From Caballeronia humi (GTDB lineage Bacteria; Pseudomonadota; Gammaproteobacteria; Burkholderiales; Burkholderiaceae): 64,000 nt of DNA. The position numbers and the translations under genes are program-made. The stretch is from assembly GCF_001544475.1 (NCBI RefSeq), contig NZ_FCNW02000018.1, positions 1-64,000 on the forward strand, given 5' to 3'. Below the pieces are notes generated by a model. That model saw only the letters and a list, made by a program, of their open reading frames with translations. It ran no database searches and was not told the origin of the DNA. Within the stretch, counting starts at the first letter, position 1. Each line of letters begins with the position of its first letter. Shown in pieces: positions 50,731 to 58,582 of the stretch.

Positions 50731-51534
50731 CTATTCTTCCGCGCAATGCACCTCGAATTTGACCAGCGTCGTCTGGCCGAAGTTGTTGCTGAGCGCGACG
50801 TCCGCCGCATCGCGACCGCGCGCCATCAGCACGCGGCCGATGCGCGGCGCGTTGTTGCGCGGATCAAACGTCTGCCACGTCCCGCCGACGTACGCCTCGA
50901 ACCACGCGGCGAAATCCATCGTTGCATACGGCGGCGGCAAGCCGACATCGCTGATATACCCCGTGCAATAGCGCGCCGGAATGTTCATCGCGCGGCACAG
51001 CGCAATGGCGAGATGCGCGAAATCGCGGCACACGCCTTCGCGTTCCTGATGCGCCTGCCACGCAGTCTTGGTCGGCCGCGCGTGGTGGTAGCCGAACGTG
51101 ATGTGGCGATGCACGTAGTCGCAGATCGCCTGCACGCGATCGCTGCCGGGTGCCGACTTTGCGAAGAGTTGCCACGCGATGTCCGAGAGCAGATCGGTTT
51201 CGCAGTAGCGGCTGCCGAGCAGGAAAACCAGGCAGTCGGTCGGCAAGTCTTCGACGGGATGCTGGCGGCCGTCGTGCGCGCGCGCCTCGAACTCGCCGCT
51301 GACTTCAAGCAGCGCCGTCGTCGACAATGAAATGCGCCCCGCCGGTGCGACGATGCGGCTGCACAGATTGCCGAAGCCGTCGCGGTATTGCACGATCGGC
51401 ACCGGTGGGTCGACCACGAGCACATCCGGCACCACCACTTCCTCTGCATGCGAGAAATGTGTGTTGAGCATCAGCATCATGGGTGTCGGTTGCGGACACT
51501 CGTAGACCAGTTCGTAACCGACACGGAGTTTCAT
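50731..51534 (-). CDS. Transglutaminase-like family protein lacking the usual catalytic histidine
   Basis: 267-residue cytoplasmic protein. An N-terminal beta domain is followed by the transglutaminase core with cysteine in E-G-V-C-R-D-F. At the place where the histidine of the common H-A-W motif is expected it reads D-F-A-A-W-F-E, while the aspartate (T-F-D-P-R) is kept. It is translationally coupled (ATGA) to the upstream paralogue. Catalytic competence is uncertain. Confidence 0.85.
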   Translation of the reverse strand: MKLRVGYELVYECPQPTPMMLMLNTHFSHAEEVVVPDVLVVDPPVPIVQYRDGFGNLCSRIVAPAGRISLSTTALLEVSGEFEARAHDGRQHPVEDLPTDCLVFLLGSRYCETDLLSDIAWQLFAKSAPGSDRVQAICDYVHRHITFGYHHARPTKTAWQAHQEREGVCRDFAHLAIALCRAMNIPARYCTGYISDVGLPPPYATMDFAAWFEAYVGGTWQTFDPRNNAPRIGRVLMARGRDAADVALSNNFGQTTLVKFEVHCAEE

Positions 51535-52532
51535 TGGGGCGCCTTGGGTTTGGTCAAGTCTTTAACAGGTTCTTTCATTGGCTCTTTTACCGGTGCTTTG
51601 AGTTTGGCGGGCTCGGCTTTGACCGCTGGCGTCGCGTCCTCGTGCGGCACTTCAGTGACATGCACTGTTACTTCCAGTCCGCGAAACGCGCCGGGCGTGC
51701 CGTTCCAGGTGCCCCAGAGCGGCAGCGCCTGATAGTGATTCCACGCGACCGCCACCCGGATCAGATGCCGGTTGCCGATGATGCTGTTGGTCGGATCGAA
51801 GTCGACCCAGCCCGCGCCGGGAAGATAGATCTGCAGCCACGCGTGCGTCGCGCCGCCGCCCTGCGTCGCCGAATGATCGGGCACGAAGATATAGCCGCTC
51901 ACGAAGCGCGCGGCGAGCCCGAGCGAGCGCACCGCATCCATCATGAACACCGCGAAGTCGCGGCAACTGCCGCTCTTGTGGCGCAGGGTATCAGCGGGGC
52001 GGTTCACGCCCTTCTCCGTGCGGCGCGTGTACTTGAAGTCGTTGGCGATGGCGAGCGTCATCGCGCGCAGCATCGCAAGCGTGCCGGTCGGCGTCCCCGA
52101 CGACAGGAACTGGCGCGCCCACGTGCTCACGTCCTCGTCGGGATGCTGCCGGTTGCGCGCATTGACGAGGTCCGATGCTTCCTCGTTCGTGTACGCGAAC
52201 GGATACGTGGTGGCGTAGCGTTCGAGCGCATAGTCGGGCTGCGGCGCCTCGTAATGCTCGAGTGTCACGACGCTCTCGAAGATCAGCTCCGAGGCTTCCT
52301 CGGCGAAGGTCGCGACCGCCACCGAATTGTCGAAGACGTCGTGCAACCAGTGCAGATGCGCGGGCGTCGGCGTGATGTGCAATTGCGTGGTCACGAGGCG
52401 CAGATCGTGGCTCGATCTCGGCCGGAACATCATCCGGTGTTCGCCGAATTCAACCGGTTCCGAATATCGATACGCGCTGACGTGCCGCACTGTGAAACGC
52501 TGCGGGTCGTTTGTCTGGGTCACTTGGGTCAC
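51531..52532 (-). CDS. Transglutaminase-like family protein with complete triad
   Basis: About 333-residue protein: N-terminal beta domain (R-H-V-S-A-Y-R-Y-S-E-P-V), core with cysteine in S-G-S-C-R-D-F, histidine in A-T-H-A-W-L-Q and aspartate in D-F-D-P-T-N, then a Lys/Pro/Glu-rich C-terminal tail with a K-x-P-V/M-K-E-P repeat. The start is uncertain: GTG at 52532 or 52523, or TTG at 52559; none has a strong SD. Its stop overlaps the start of the next gene (ATGA). The pair probably acts on the same substrate. Confidence 0.83.
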   Translation of the reverse strand: MTQVTQTNDPQRFTVRHVSAYRYSEPVEFGEHRMMFRPRSSHDLRLVTTQLHITPTPAHLHWLHDVFDNSVAVATFAEEASELIFESVVTLEHYEAPQPDYALERYATTYPFAYTNEEASDLVNARNRQHPDEDVSTWARQFLSSGTPTGTLAMLRAMTLAIANDFKYTRRTEKGVNRPADTLRHKSGSCRDFAVFMMDAVRSLGLAARFVSGYIFVPDHSATQGGGATHAWLQIYLPGAGWVDFDPTNSIIGNRHLIRVAVAWNHYQALPLWGTWNGTPGAFRGLEVTVHVTEVPHEDATPAVKAEPAKLKAPVKEPMKEPVKDLTKPKAPQ

Positions 52533-52826
52533 CGCGTGAAGGGCACCGTGGCCGCGCAATCATGCGCGGCTTGCGGATAAAGCGTCATGGCAATCTCCTG
52601 CGGGGAATCGGGTCGCTGCGGGGCTTTGATCAGACGGATCGGTTATACGGACTTTAGCCGTTTCGCGGCGGCGGCGCATGCATTCGATGCGTCAATGGTG
52701 CGGTATGACGCAATCAGGCGCGCGTCTAATGGTCCAGCCTATCAGAGATCGCTTTCCGGCGGAGGTTTTGCCCGTTATCGGTGCGTTGAGCTTTTATGGT
52801 TCGATGATATGCCCAATAACCAGGCT

Positions 52827-53399
52827 TCATTTGCTCTTCCAGCCGGCCCGCGTGATGGCCTGCTCCAGCAGATCCTGCGATTCCCCGTTCTTTGGATCGA
52901 GCTTGAGCGCGTTGCCCGCATGTTCGCGCACGCAGTCCCACGCATTCACCTTCACGCACGACCGCGCGAGCCCAAGTTGTGCATCGAGCGCATTGCTTTG
53001 GGCAACTTGTTGCACGGCGACCGCGTTTTGCTTGCCCTTGTCTTCCACCGATCCCAAAGCCGCTTGCGCGACCATCGGCGTGAAGCGTTCCTCCGGTTCG
53101 CGGCTTTGCAAATACCATAGTCCACCCACGACGACGATCGCCACCGCAACGATCACCGCCTTCACCCGATGCCTGCGCCTGCGCGGGACCCGAGGCGCAG
53201 GCACTTCGCGAGGGCGATCGTCGGTCAGGAGCAGTGGCACCGGCGCTTCCACGGAATGCTCAAGCCGCGCCATATCGTGGATCTCGCTGCTGCGATCGAA
53301 CGCGCAATGGGGACACACGTCGTCATCGATGGCTAGCAGCCTCCCACAACCCTGGCATGTGACCAGCCGTTGTTTGCCGAAGGTGAAGATGATGCTCAT
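52827..53399 (-). CDS. Zinc-ribbon membrane protein
   Basis: 190-residue protein. The N-terminus has a zinc-ribbon-like motif C-Q-G-C-G-R-L and V-C-P-H-C, then a basic R-R-R-R segment, one transmembrane helix (V-I-V-A-V-A-I-V-V-V-G-G, about residues 83-97) and a C-terminal soluble domain with a TPR-like end (A-L-K-L-D-P-K-N-G-E-S). Probably tethered to the inner membrane with the ribbon in the cytoplasm. AAAGGA precedes the ATG at 53399. No named family. Confidence 0.75.
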   Translation of the reverse strand: MSIIFTFGKQRLVTCQGCGRLLAIDDDVCPHCAFDRSSEIHDMARLEHSVEAPVPLLLTDDRPREVPAPRVPRRRRHRVKAVIVAVAIVVVGGLWYLQSREPEERFTPMVAQAALGSVEDKGKQNAVAVQQVAQSNALDAQLGLARSCVKVNAWDCVREHAGNALKLDPKNGESQDLLEQAITRAGWKSK

Positions 53400-53634
53400 A
53401 CGGGTCCTTTCGCGTTTCGATCTGACGAATAGCGCGTGGCGCAGGGCAATCCAAACCATCGTAACTGGACGATATTGCGTCAACAACGATGACAATTCCG
53501 TTTTCCTGACTTTCGATTGAGAGCCTCGCTTAATACACGACGATCTTCAGATGGTTTGTCTCCGTGCAGCGTCCTGATGTAAGGTGAGTGCCACGCACCA
53601 ATCCGACCCATCCACCAATACACGGAGACAGCAC

Positions 53635-54054
53635 ATGACCGGCACCGCCTCTTTCGCAGCGCTTCTCGGCCGCCTCCTGCTCGCGGCCATCTTTCTGATG
53701 AGCGGTTTCGGCAAGCTCGCGGCACCGACGGCTACCATCGCGTACATCGCGTCGAGCGGCGGCATGCCGTTCCCAAGCATCGCGTACGCCGGGGCGGTGA
53801 TCGTCGAGATCGGCTTTTCGATCGCGCTCGTGTTTGGCTTCCACGCGCGCTTCGTCGCGGTCGTCATGACGCTTTTCGCGCTCGCCACCGCGTTCGCCTT
53901 CCACGCGCATTTCGACGACAAGAACCAGACGATCCACTTCATGAAGAACATCGCGATCGCGGGCGGCTTTCTTCAGGTCGCGGCGTTTGGTGGCGGCATG
54001 TTCAGCCTCGATGCACGGCGCGCAAGGCGGTCGGCATCGCTTGGGCGGTACTGA
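53635..54054 (+). CDS. DoxX family membrane protein
   Basis: 139-residue protein with four hydrophobic segments and the DoxX pattern (G-R-L-L-L-A-A-I-F-L-M-S-G-F-G-K-L near the N-terminus, E-I-G-F-S-I-A-L, H-F-M-K-N-I-A-I-A-G-G-F near the C-terminus). DoxX proteins are often part of redox-related membrane modules. The ATG at 53635 has GGAGA; upstream codons in frame are leader. The aldo/keto reductase starts 8 bp later, suggesting an operon. Confidence 0.9.
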   Translation: MTGTASFAALLGRLLLAAIFLMSGFGKLAAPTATIAYIASSGGMPFPSIAYAGAVIVEIGFSIALVFGFHARFVAVVMTLFALATAFAFHAHFDDKNQTIHFMKNIAIAGGFLQVAAFGGGMFSLDARRARRSASLGRY

Positions 54055-54062
54055 AAAAACCT

Positions 54063-54995
54063 ATGCCTCCTCTCGCACACGACCGTCGCGTTTTCCTGCG
54101 TCTCACGGCCAGCGCGGCGCTCGCGCTACCGTTCGCAAGCGCCGCTCGCGCGCAGACGCCTGAGGCGAAGACCATGACCACGCGTTTGATTCCATCGACT
54201 GGTGAAGCGCTTCCCATCGTCGGCTGCGGCACATGGCGCACGTTTGACGTCGGCGCCGACACGAAGGCGCGCGAAGGTATCGCCGACACGCTGCGCGTCC
54301 TCTTCGATGCAGGCGGCTCCGTGATCGATTCGTCGCCGATGTACGGCTCGTCGGAGGAAGTCGCCGGGGCGGTCCTCACGCAACTGGACGCGCATCGCAA
54401 GGCGTTCGTCGCGACCAAAGTGTGGACGAGCGGACGCGAAGCCGGTATCGCGCAGATGGAGGAATCGATGCGGCGCTTCCAGCAACCGCGCATCGATCTG
54501 ATGCAGATTCACAACCTGCTCGACTGGCGCACGCAGCTCGTCACGCTGCGCGAGTGGAAAGCGAGCGGACGTATCCGCTATATCGGCATCACGCATTACA
54601 CGTCGAGCGCGTTTGGCGACGTCGAAGCGGTGCTGCGATCGGAAAAGCTCGACTTCGTGCAGATCAACTACGCCGCCGACGATCGCGACGCCGAAGCGCG
54701 CATCCTGCCGATCGCGAAAGAGCGCGGCGTCGCCGTGATTGTCAATCAGCCGTTCGGCGGCGGCGGGCTGCTCGGCCGCCTGCGCAACACGCTGCTTCCC
54801 GGCTGGGCCGCGGAAATGGGCTGCGCGACCTGGGCGCTGGTGCTGCTCAAATTCGTGCTGGCGAATCCCGCCGTGATCTGCGTGATCCCGGGCACAGGCA
54901 AGCGCGAACACATGCTCGACAACGTGCGCGCGGGCTTCGGCCAATACCCCGATGCGGCGCTGCGCAAGCGGATCACCGAGGCCGTCAGCGGTTAG
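54063..54995 (+). CDS. Tat-exported aldo/keto reductase
   Basis: 310-residue protein. The N-terminus has a twin-arginine signal (D-R-R-V-F-L-R-L then a hydrophobic stretch and A-R-A), so a folded NADPH enzyme is exported to the periplasm. The catalytic domain retains D (S-S-P-M-Y: tyrosine), K (A-T-K-V-W) and H (M-Q-I-H-N) of the AKR tetrad. Immediately after doxX (8 bp). Periplasmic aldo/keto reductases are unusual; cofactor loading in the cytoplasm would explain the Tat route. Confidence 0.88.
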   Translation: MPPLAHDRRVFLRLTASAALALPFASAARAQTPEAKTMTTRLIPSTGEALPIVGCGTWRTFDVGADTKAREGIADTLRVLFDAGGSVIDSSPMYGSSEEVAGAVLTQLDAHRKAFVATKVWTSGREAGIAQMEESMRRFQQPRIDLMQIHNLLDWRTQLVTLREWKASGRIRYIGITHYTSSAFGDVEAVLRSEKLDFVQINYAADDRDAEARILPIAKERGVAVIVNQPFGGGGLLGRLRNTLLPGWAAEMGCATWALVLLKFVLANPAVICVIPGTGKREHMLDNVRAGFGQYPDAALRKRITEAVSG

Positions 54996-55040
54996 CCTCA
55001 GGTACGCGCGTTGCTGACCCGTGCGACACAGGGAGTTGAC

Positions 55041-55466
55041 ATGAGCGACGACACTTTCGATCTCGGGCGCTTCGTCGAAGCGCAGCGTTCCACCTACGAG
55101 CAGGCGCGGTCCGAGTTGCAGGCGGGCAGCAAGCGCACGCACTGGATGTGGTTCATCTTTCCGCAGATCGCGGGTCTCGGGCATAGCGCGATGGCGCAGC
55201 AGTATGCAATTTCATCGAGTGCGGAGGCCGAGGCATATCTCGCGCATCCGGTGCTAGGCGCGCGCCTGCGCGAACTGACGCGCATCGTGAATGGCGTACA
55301 GGACCGCACCGTCTCGCAGATTTTCGGCTACCCCGACGACATGAAATTCCACTCGTCGATGACTCTCTTCGCGCAATGCGAAGCCGATCACCATGAGTTC
55401 GATGAAGCGCTGCAAAAGTACTTCAATGGTCAAGCGGATTCGGGAACGCTCGACCGGCTGACATGA
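55041..55466 (+). CDS. DUF1810 domain-containing protein
   Basis: 141-residue soluble protein matching DUF1810: F-V-E-A-Q-R, H-W-M-W-F-I-F-P-Q-I, G-x-S-A-M-A-Q-Q-Y-A-I and F-G-Y-P-D-D-M-K-F-H-S-S-M-T-L-F. Function not established. A GGGAG element precedes the ATG at 55041. A DUF2945 gene follows at once (17 bp). Confidence 0.88.
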   Translation: MSDDTFDLGRFVEAQRSTYEQARSELQAGSKRTHWMWFIFPQIAGLGHSAMAQQYAISSSAEAEAYLAHPVLGARLRELTRIVNGVQDRTVSQIFGYPDDMKFHSSMTLFAQCEADHHEFDEALQKYFNGQADSGTLDRLT

Positions 55467-55483
55467 CACTACAGGGAGCGCAT

Positions 55484-55693
55484 ATGAGCACCACCTTCAA
55501 GGCACGCGATCACGTCACCTGGAACACACCGCAAGGCGAGACTAGCGGGCACATCGTGCGCGTGATCACGTCGCGCACGACGATCGACGGTCACGCGGTC
55601 GATGCTTCGAAGACCGAGCCGCATTACGAAGTCGAGAGCGAGAAGAGCGGCAAGCACGCGGTCCACAAGGGCAGCGCGCTAAAGCACGTTTAA
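55484..55693 (+). CDS. DUF2945 (hypervirulence-associated TUDOR-like) protein
   Basis: 69-residue protein with the pattern F-K-x-R-D-H-V-T-W-N-T, G-H-I-V-R-V-I, Y-E-V-E-S-E-K-S-G-K and H-K-G-S-A-L. The family is a small TUDOR-like beta domain of unknown function. GGGAGCGCAT precedes the ATG at 55484. Its stop overlaps the convergent nitronate monooxygenase by 4 bp. Confidence 0.85.
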   Translation: MSTTFKARDHVTWNTPQGETSGHIVRVITSRTTIDGHAVDASKTEPHYEVESEKSGKHAVHKGSALKHV

Positions 55694-56772
55694 TCGACTG
55701 CGACGCCTGGAAGCGCCAGCGCCTCCGTAGCAAGCAACCGCGTGAACTCGCCCGCAGGCATCTCGCGCGCGAGACGTGCAGCCTGTCCGGACCAATGGTT
55801 CGTAAATTCGCCCGAACCCGCTTGCTCGGCCTTGGTCTTGAGTGGCAAGAGCGCGCCGCCCGCCAGCGGAAACGCCGGCGCATCCTCCGACAGCGGACCC
55901 AGCTCGCGCATCGCACGATTGACGATGCCGCGAGCAGGCCGCCCGGTGAAGATGTTGGTAAGCGCGGTGGCATCGTCCACCGCTTCGCGTAGCGCCTTTA
56001 TGTAGTGCGCGGCAAGCCTGACCTCCGGGCAGAACAGATACGCCGTGCCGATCTGCACCGCCGACGCGCCCAGTGCGAACGCCGCGACGATCCCGCGCGC
56101 ATCCGCAATGCCGCCCGCCGCGATCACCGGCACCTTCACAGCATCCACGACTTGCGGCACGAGTGCGAATGTGCCGACCTGCGTCGCTATGTCGTCGGTG
56201 AGGAAGTTGCCGCGATGGCCGCCCGCCTCCACGCCCATCGCGATGATCGCATCGCAGCCGCGTTCCTCCAGCCAGCGCGCTTCGGCCACCGTGGTCGCCG
56301 ACGAAATCACCTTCGCGCCCGCCGCCCTCACGCGATCGAGCAAACGCGCCTCCGGCAAGCCGAAGTGAAAGCTCACGACTTCCGGCCGCGTTTCCTCGAC
56401 GAGCGCGCAGAACTCATCGTCGAAAGGGCGGCGGCCCGCTGAAGGCGGCGCAACTTCCGGATCGATTCCGAACTCGACATAAAGCGGCGCGAGCCTGTTG
56501 CGCCAGCGCATGTTGCGCACCGGATCGTGCGCAGGCGTAGCGTGGCAAAAGAAGTTGAGGTTGAGCGCGTGACTCGTCTTCGAGCGGACCAGGCCAATCG
56601 CTTCACGCGCCTGATCGGCGCTCATCAGCGCGCAGGGCAGCGAACCGAGGCCGCCCGCCTCGCTCACGGCGATCGCGAGTTCCGGCGTACTGGACCCGGC
56701 CATCGGTGCCTGGATGATCGGCGTGTCGATGCCGAACAGTTCAATAATGCGACGATTCCGCCAAGTGGGCAT
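55690..56772 (-). CDS. Nitronate monooxygenase family protein
   Basis: 360-residue FMN-dependent enzyme of the 2-nitropropane dioxygenase/NMO family that oxidises alkyl nitronates. FMN-binding features: I-I-Q-A-P-M-A-G near residue 22, A-G-G-I-A-D-A-R near 220 and Q-I-G-T-A-Y-L near 245; conserved catalytic-region histidine in G-G-H-R-G-N-F. GGAGAG precedes the ATG at 56772; an ATG at 56784 lies within that site. Convergent with DUF2945. Confidence 0.9.
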   Translation of the reverse strand: MPTWRNRRIIELFGIDTPIIQAPMAGSSTPELAIAVSEAGGLGSLPCALMSADQAREAIGLVRSKTSHALNLNFFCHATPAHDPVRNMRWRNRLAPLYVEFGIDPEVAPPSAGRRPFDDEFCALVEETRPEVVSFHFGLPEARLLDRVRAAGAKVISSATTVAEARWLEERGCDAIIAMGVEAGGHRGNFLTDDIATQVGTFALVPQVVDAVKVPVIAAGGIADARGIVAAFALGASAVQIGTAYLFCPEVRLAAHYIKALREAVDDATALTNIFTGRPARGIVNRAMRELGPLSEDAPAFPLAGGALLPLKTKAEQAGSGEFTNHWSGQAARLAREMPAGEFTRLLATEALALPGVAVD

Positions 56773-56980
56773 CGTTCTCTCCATGCGGTAAAGAGTCAGC
56801 GCTGCCTTCTTTCAGGCTCGCGCAATGAACGAAGCTTAACGCTATCCCGCCCGATCGTGGTGCATCGGTCGTCTCGCCGCGCCATGCCTGCAAAACGCGC
56901 GGCAATCCGTCAAACTGCTACCGCGCTCTCTCGCGCGTTCCCGCTTCCGTGGTCCTACTCACCTTCAAAGGAATGAAAAA

Positions 56981-57418
56981 ATGAAATTGAGAATCGCCGC
57001 CTTACTGATCGCATCGTCGGCCATGGGAATGTTGTCCTCGACAGCCTTTGCACAAGTCGCGGGCACGCAGCCGCTTGGCGTCACCGTGGAAGTGTCCACC
57101 GCGATGATCGAAGGCTGGAGCGTCAAGAAGTCGATCCTCAACAAGCCAGTCGTCAACGATCAGGGCGCGCGCGTGGGCGTGATTCACGACATCATCGTCG
57201 CGCCCGACCGTTCGGTTTCGTTCGCGATCATCGCGGCAAACCAGTTTCTCGGCGTCTCGCATCATGACGTCGCGATCCCGATCGAGCAGCTCGACTTCGT
57301 CGGCGGCAAGCTGGTGCTCGCGGGCGCAACGAAGGACGCGATCAAGGCGCTGCCGGAGTTCCAGTACGCGAAGATGAAGGCGACGCCGAAGCCCCGCGCG
57401 CAGTTCGAGCATCACTGA
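56981..57418 (+). CDS. PRC-barrel domain protein, exported
   Basis: 145-residue protein with a signal peptide (residues 1-23, F-A-Q) and a PRC-barrel-like domain (I-L-N-K-P-V-V-N-D-Q-G-A-R-V-G-V-I-H-D-I-I-V, V-S-F-A-I-I-A-A). Usually cytoplasmic in rRNA/photosynthesis proteins, but exported variants occur in Burkholderiales. GGAATG upstream. A strong hairpin follows the stop. Confidence 0.82.
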   Translation: MKLRIAALLIASSAMGMLSSTAFAQVAGTQPLGVTVEVSTAMIEGWSVKKSILNKPVVNDQGARVGVIHDIIVAPDRSVSFAIIAANQFLGVSHHDVAIPIEQLDFVGGKLVLAGATKDAIKALPEFQYAKMKATPKPRAQFEHH

Positions 57419-57430
57419 AGTAGGCTCATA

Positions 57431-57457
57431 AAGCGGCGGCGCATGGCGTCGCCGCTT
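57431..57457 (+). terminator. Hairpin downstream of the PRC-barrel gene
   Basis: An 8-bp perfect stem AAGCGGCG/CGCCGCTT, with an 11-base loop, 13 bases after the stop. Lacks a following U tract, so termination is probable only by position. Confidence 0.45.
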
Positions 57458-57556
57458 CGTGCGATCGAGTTGATTAGCTACGCAACCAGATAAATGCTTC
57501 AGTGCCGCATCGGCTTCTTCATGCGCATACGAAGCAGGAGACCCGGAGTTCCCGCA

Positions 57557-58540
57557 ATGTTCAATGCACTGCTGCTCGACAAACAGGACGACCGCATGAC
57601 GGCGTCCATCCAGTCCATCGACGAAGCGCGCCTCGTCGGTGGCGACGTGCTCGTGCGCGTCGAGTATTCGACGCTCAACTACAAGGACGCGCTCGCGATC
57701 ACCGGCCGTGCGCCGATTGCGCGCACGTTTCCGATGGTGCCCGGCATCGACTTCGCGGGCGTCGTGGAAGAGAGCGGACACGGGCGCTACAAGCCGGGCG
57801 ACCGCGTCGTGTTGAACGGCTGGGGCGCAGGCGAAACGCACTGGGGCGGACTCGCGCAGAAGGCGCGCATACCCGGCGACCAGCTGATTCCGCTGCCCGA
57901 AGGTCTCACCACGCGCCAGGCGATGGCCGTCGGCACCGCGGGCTACACCGCGATGCTCTGCGTGCAGGCGCTCGAACGGCACGGCGTGCGCGCCGACCAC
58001 GGCGATTTGCTCGTGACCGGCGCGAACGGCGGCGTCGGCAGCTTTGCGATCGCGATACTCGCGCGGCGCGGCTTTCGCGTCATCGCATCGACGGGACGCG
58101 CGACCGAAGAGGCGCGTCTACGTGAACTAGGCGCCGCCGAAGTGATCGACCGCGCGACGCTCTCCGCGCCCGGCAAGCCGCTTCAAAAAGAGCGCTGGGG
58201 CGCGGCGGTCGATTGCGTCGGCAGCCATACGCTCGCTAACATCTGCGCGACGCTGCGCTACGGCGGCGCAGTGGCCGCGTGCGGACTCGCGCAAGGCATG
58301 GACCTGCCGGCATCGGTCGCGCCGTTCATCCTGCGCGGCGTGGCGCTGCTCGGCGTGGACAGCGTGTACGTGCCGTATGAACGGCGCATCGCCGCCTGGA
58401 ACAGCATCGCGCAGGAAGTGCCAGCGCACGTGATCGACGATGTTGCGAGCGAAATCGCGCTGGGCGAAGCGGTCGATGTCGCGGGCCGCCTGCTGCAAGG
58501 TGAAGTGAAAGGCCGCGTGATCGTCGATGTAAATCGCTAA
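57557..58540 (+). CDS. YhdH/AcuI-type oxidoreductase (acrylyl-CoA reductase family)
   Basis: 327-residue NADPH-dependent MDR enzyme without zinc ligands. Landmarks: N-Y-K-D-A-L-A-I-T-G, P-G-I-D-F-A-G-V-V-E, G-D-R-V-V-L-N-G-W-G, A-V-G-T-A-G-Y-T-A-M and the nucleotide motif V-T-G-A-N-G-G-V-G. Members reduce acrylyl-CoA or similar enones. ATG at 57557 has GGAG eight bases upstream. A strong bidirectional terminator follows. Confidence 0.92.
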   Translation: MFNALLLDKQDDRMTASIQSIDEARLVGGDVLVRVEYSTLNYKDALAITGRAPIARTFPMVPGIDFAGVVEESGHGRYKPGDRVVLNGWGAGETHWGGLAQKARIPGDQLIPLPEGLTTRQAMAVGTAGYTAMLCVQALERHGVRADHGDLLVTGANGGVGSFAIAILARRGFRVIASTGRATEEARLRELGAAEVIDRATLSAPGKPLQKERWGAAVDCVGSHTLANICATLRYGGAVAACGLAQGMDLPASVAPFILRGVALLGVDSVYVPYERRIAAWNSIAQEVPAHVIDDVASEIALGEAVDVAGRLLQGEVKGRVIVDVNR

Positions 58541-58542
58541 AG

Positions 58543-58582
58543 AAAAGCGCCGCCATGAACCTCATGGCGGCGCTTGCTTTTA
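58543..58582. terminator. Bidirectional intrinsic terminator
   Basis: A 14-bp perfect stem AAGCGCCGCCATGA/TCATGGCGGCGCTT (58545-58558 and 58562-58575) with a three-base loop. On the plus strand it ends in GCTTTTA, on the minus strand in TTTTCTTT. It sits between the convergent oxidoreductase and chemoreceptor genes and should stop both. Confidence 0.92.
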
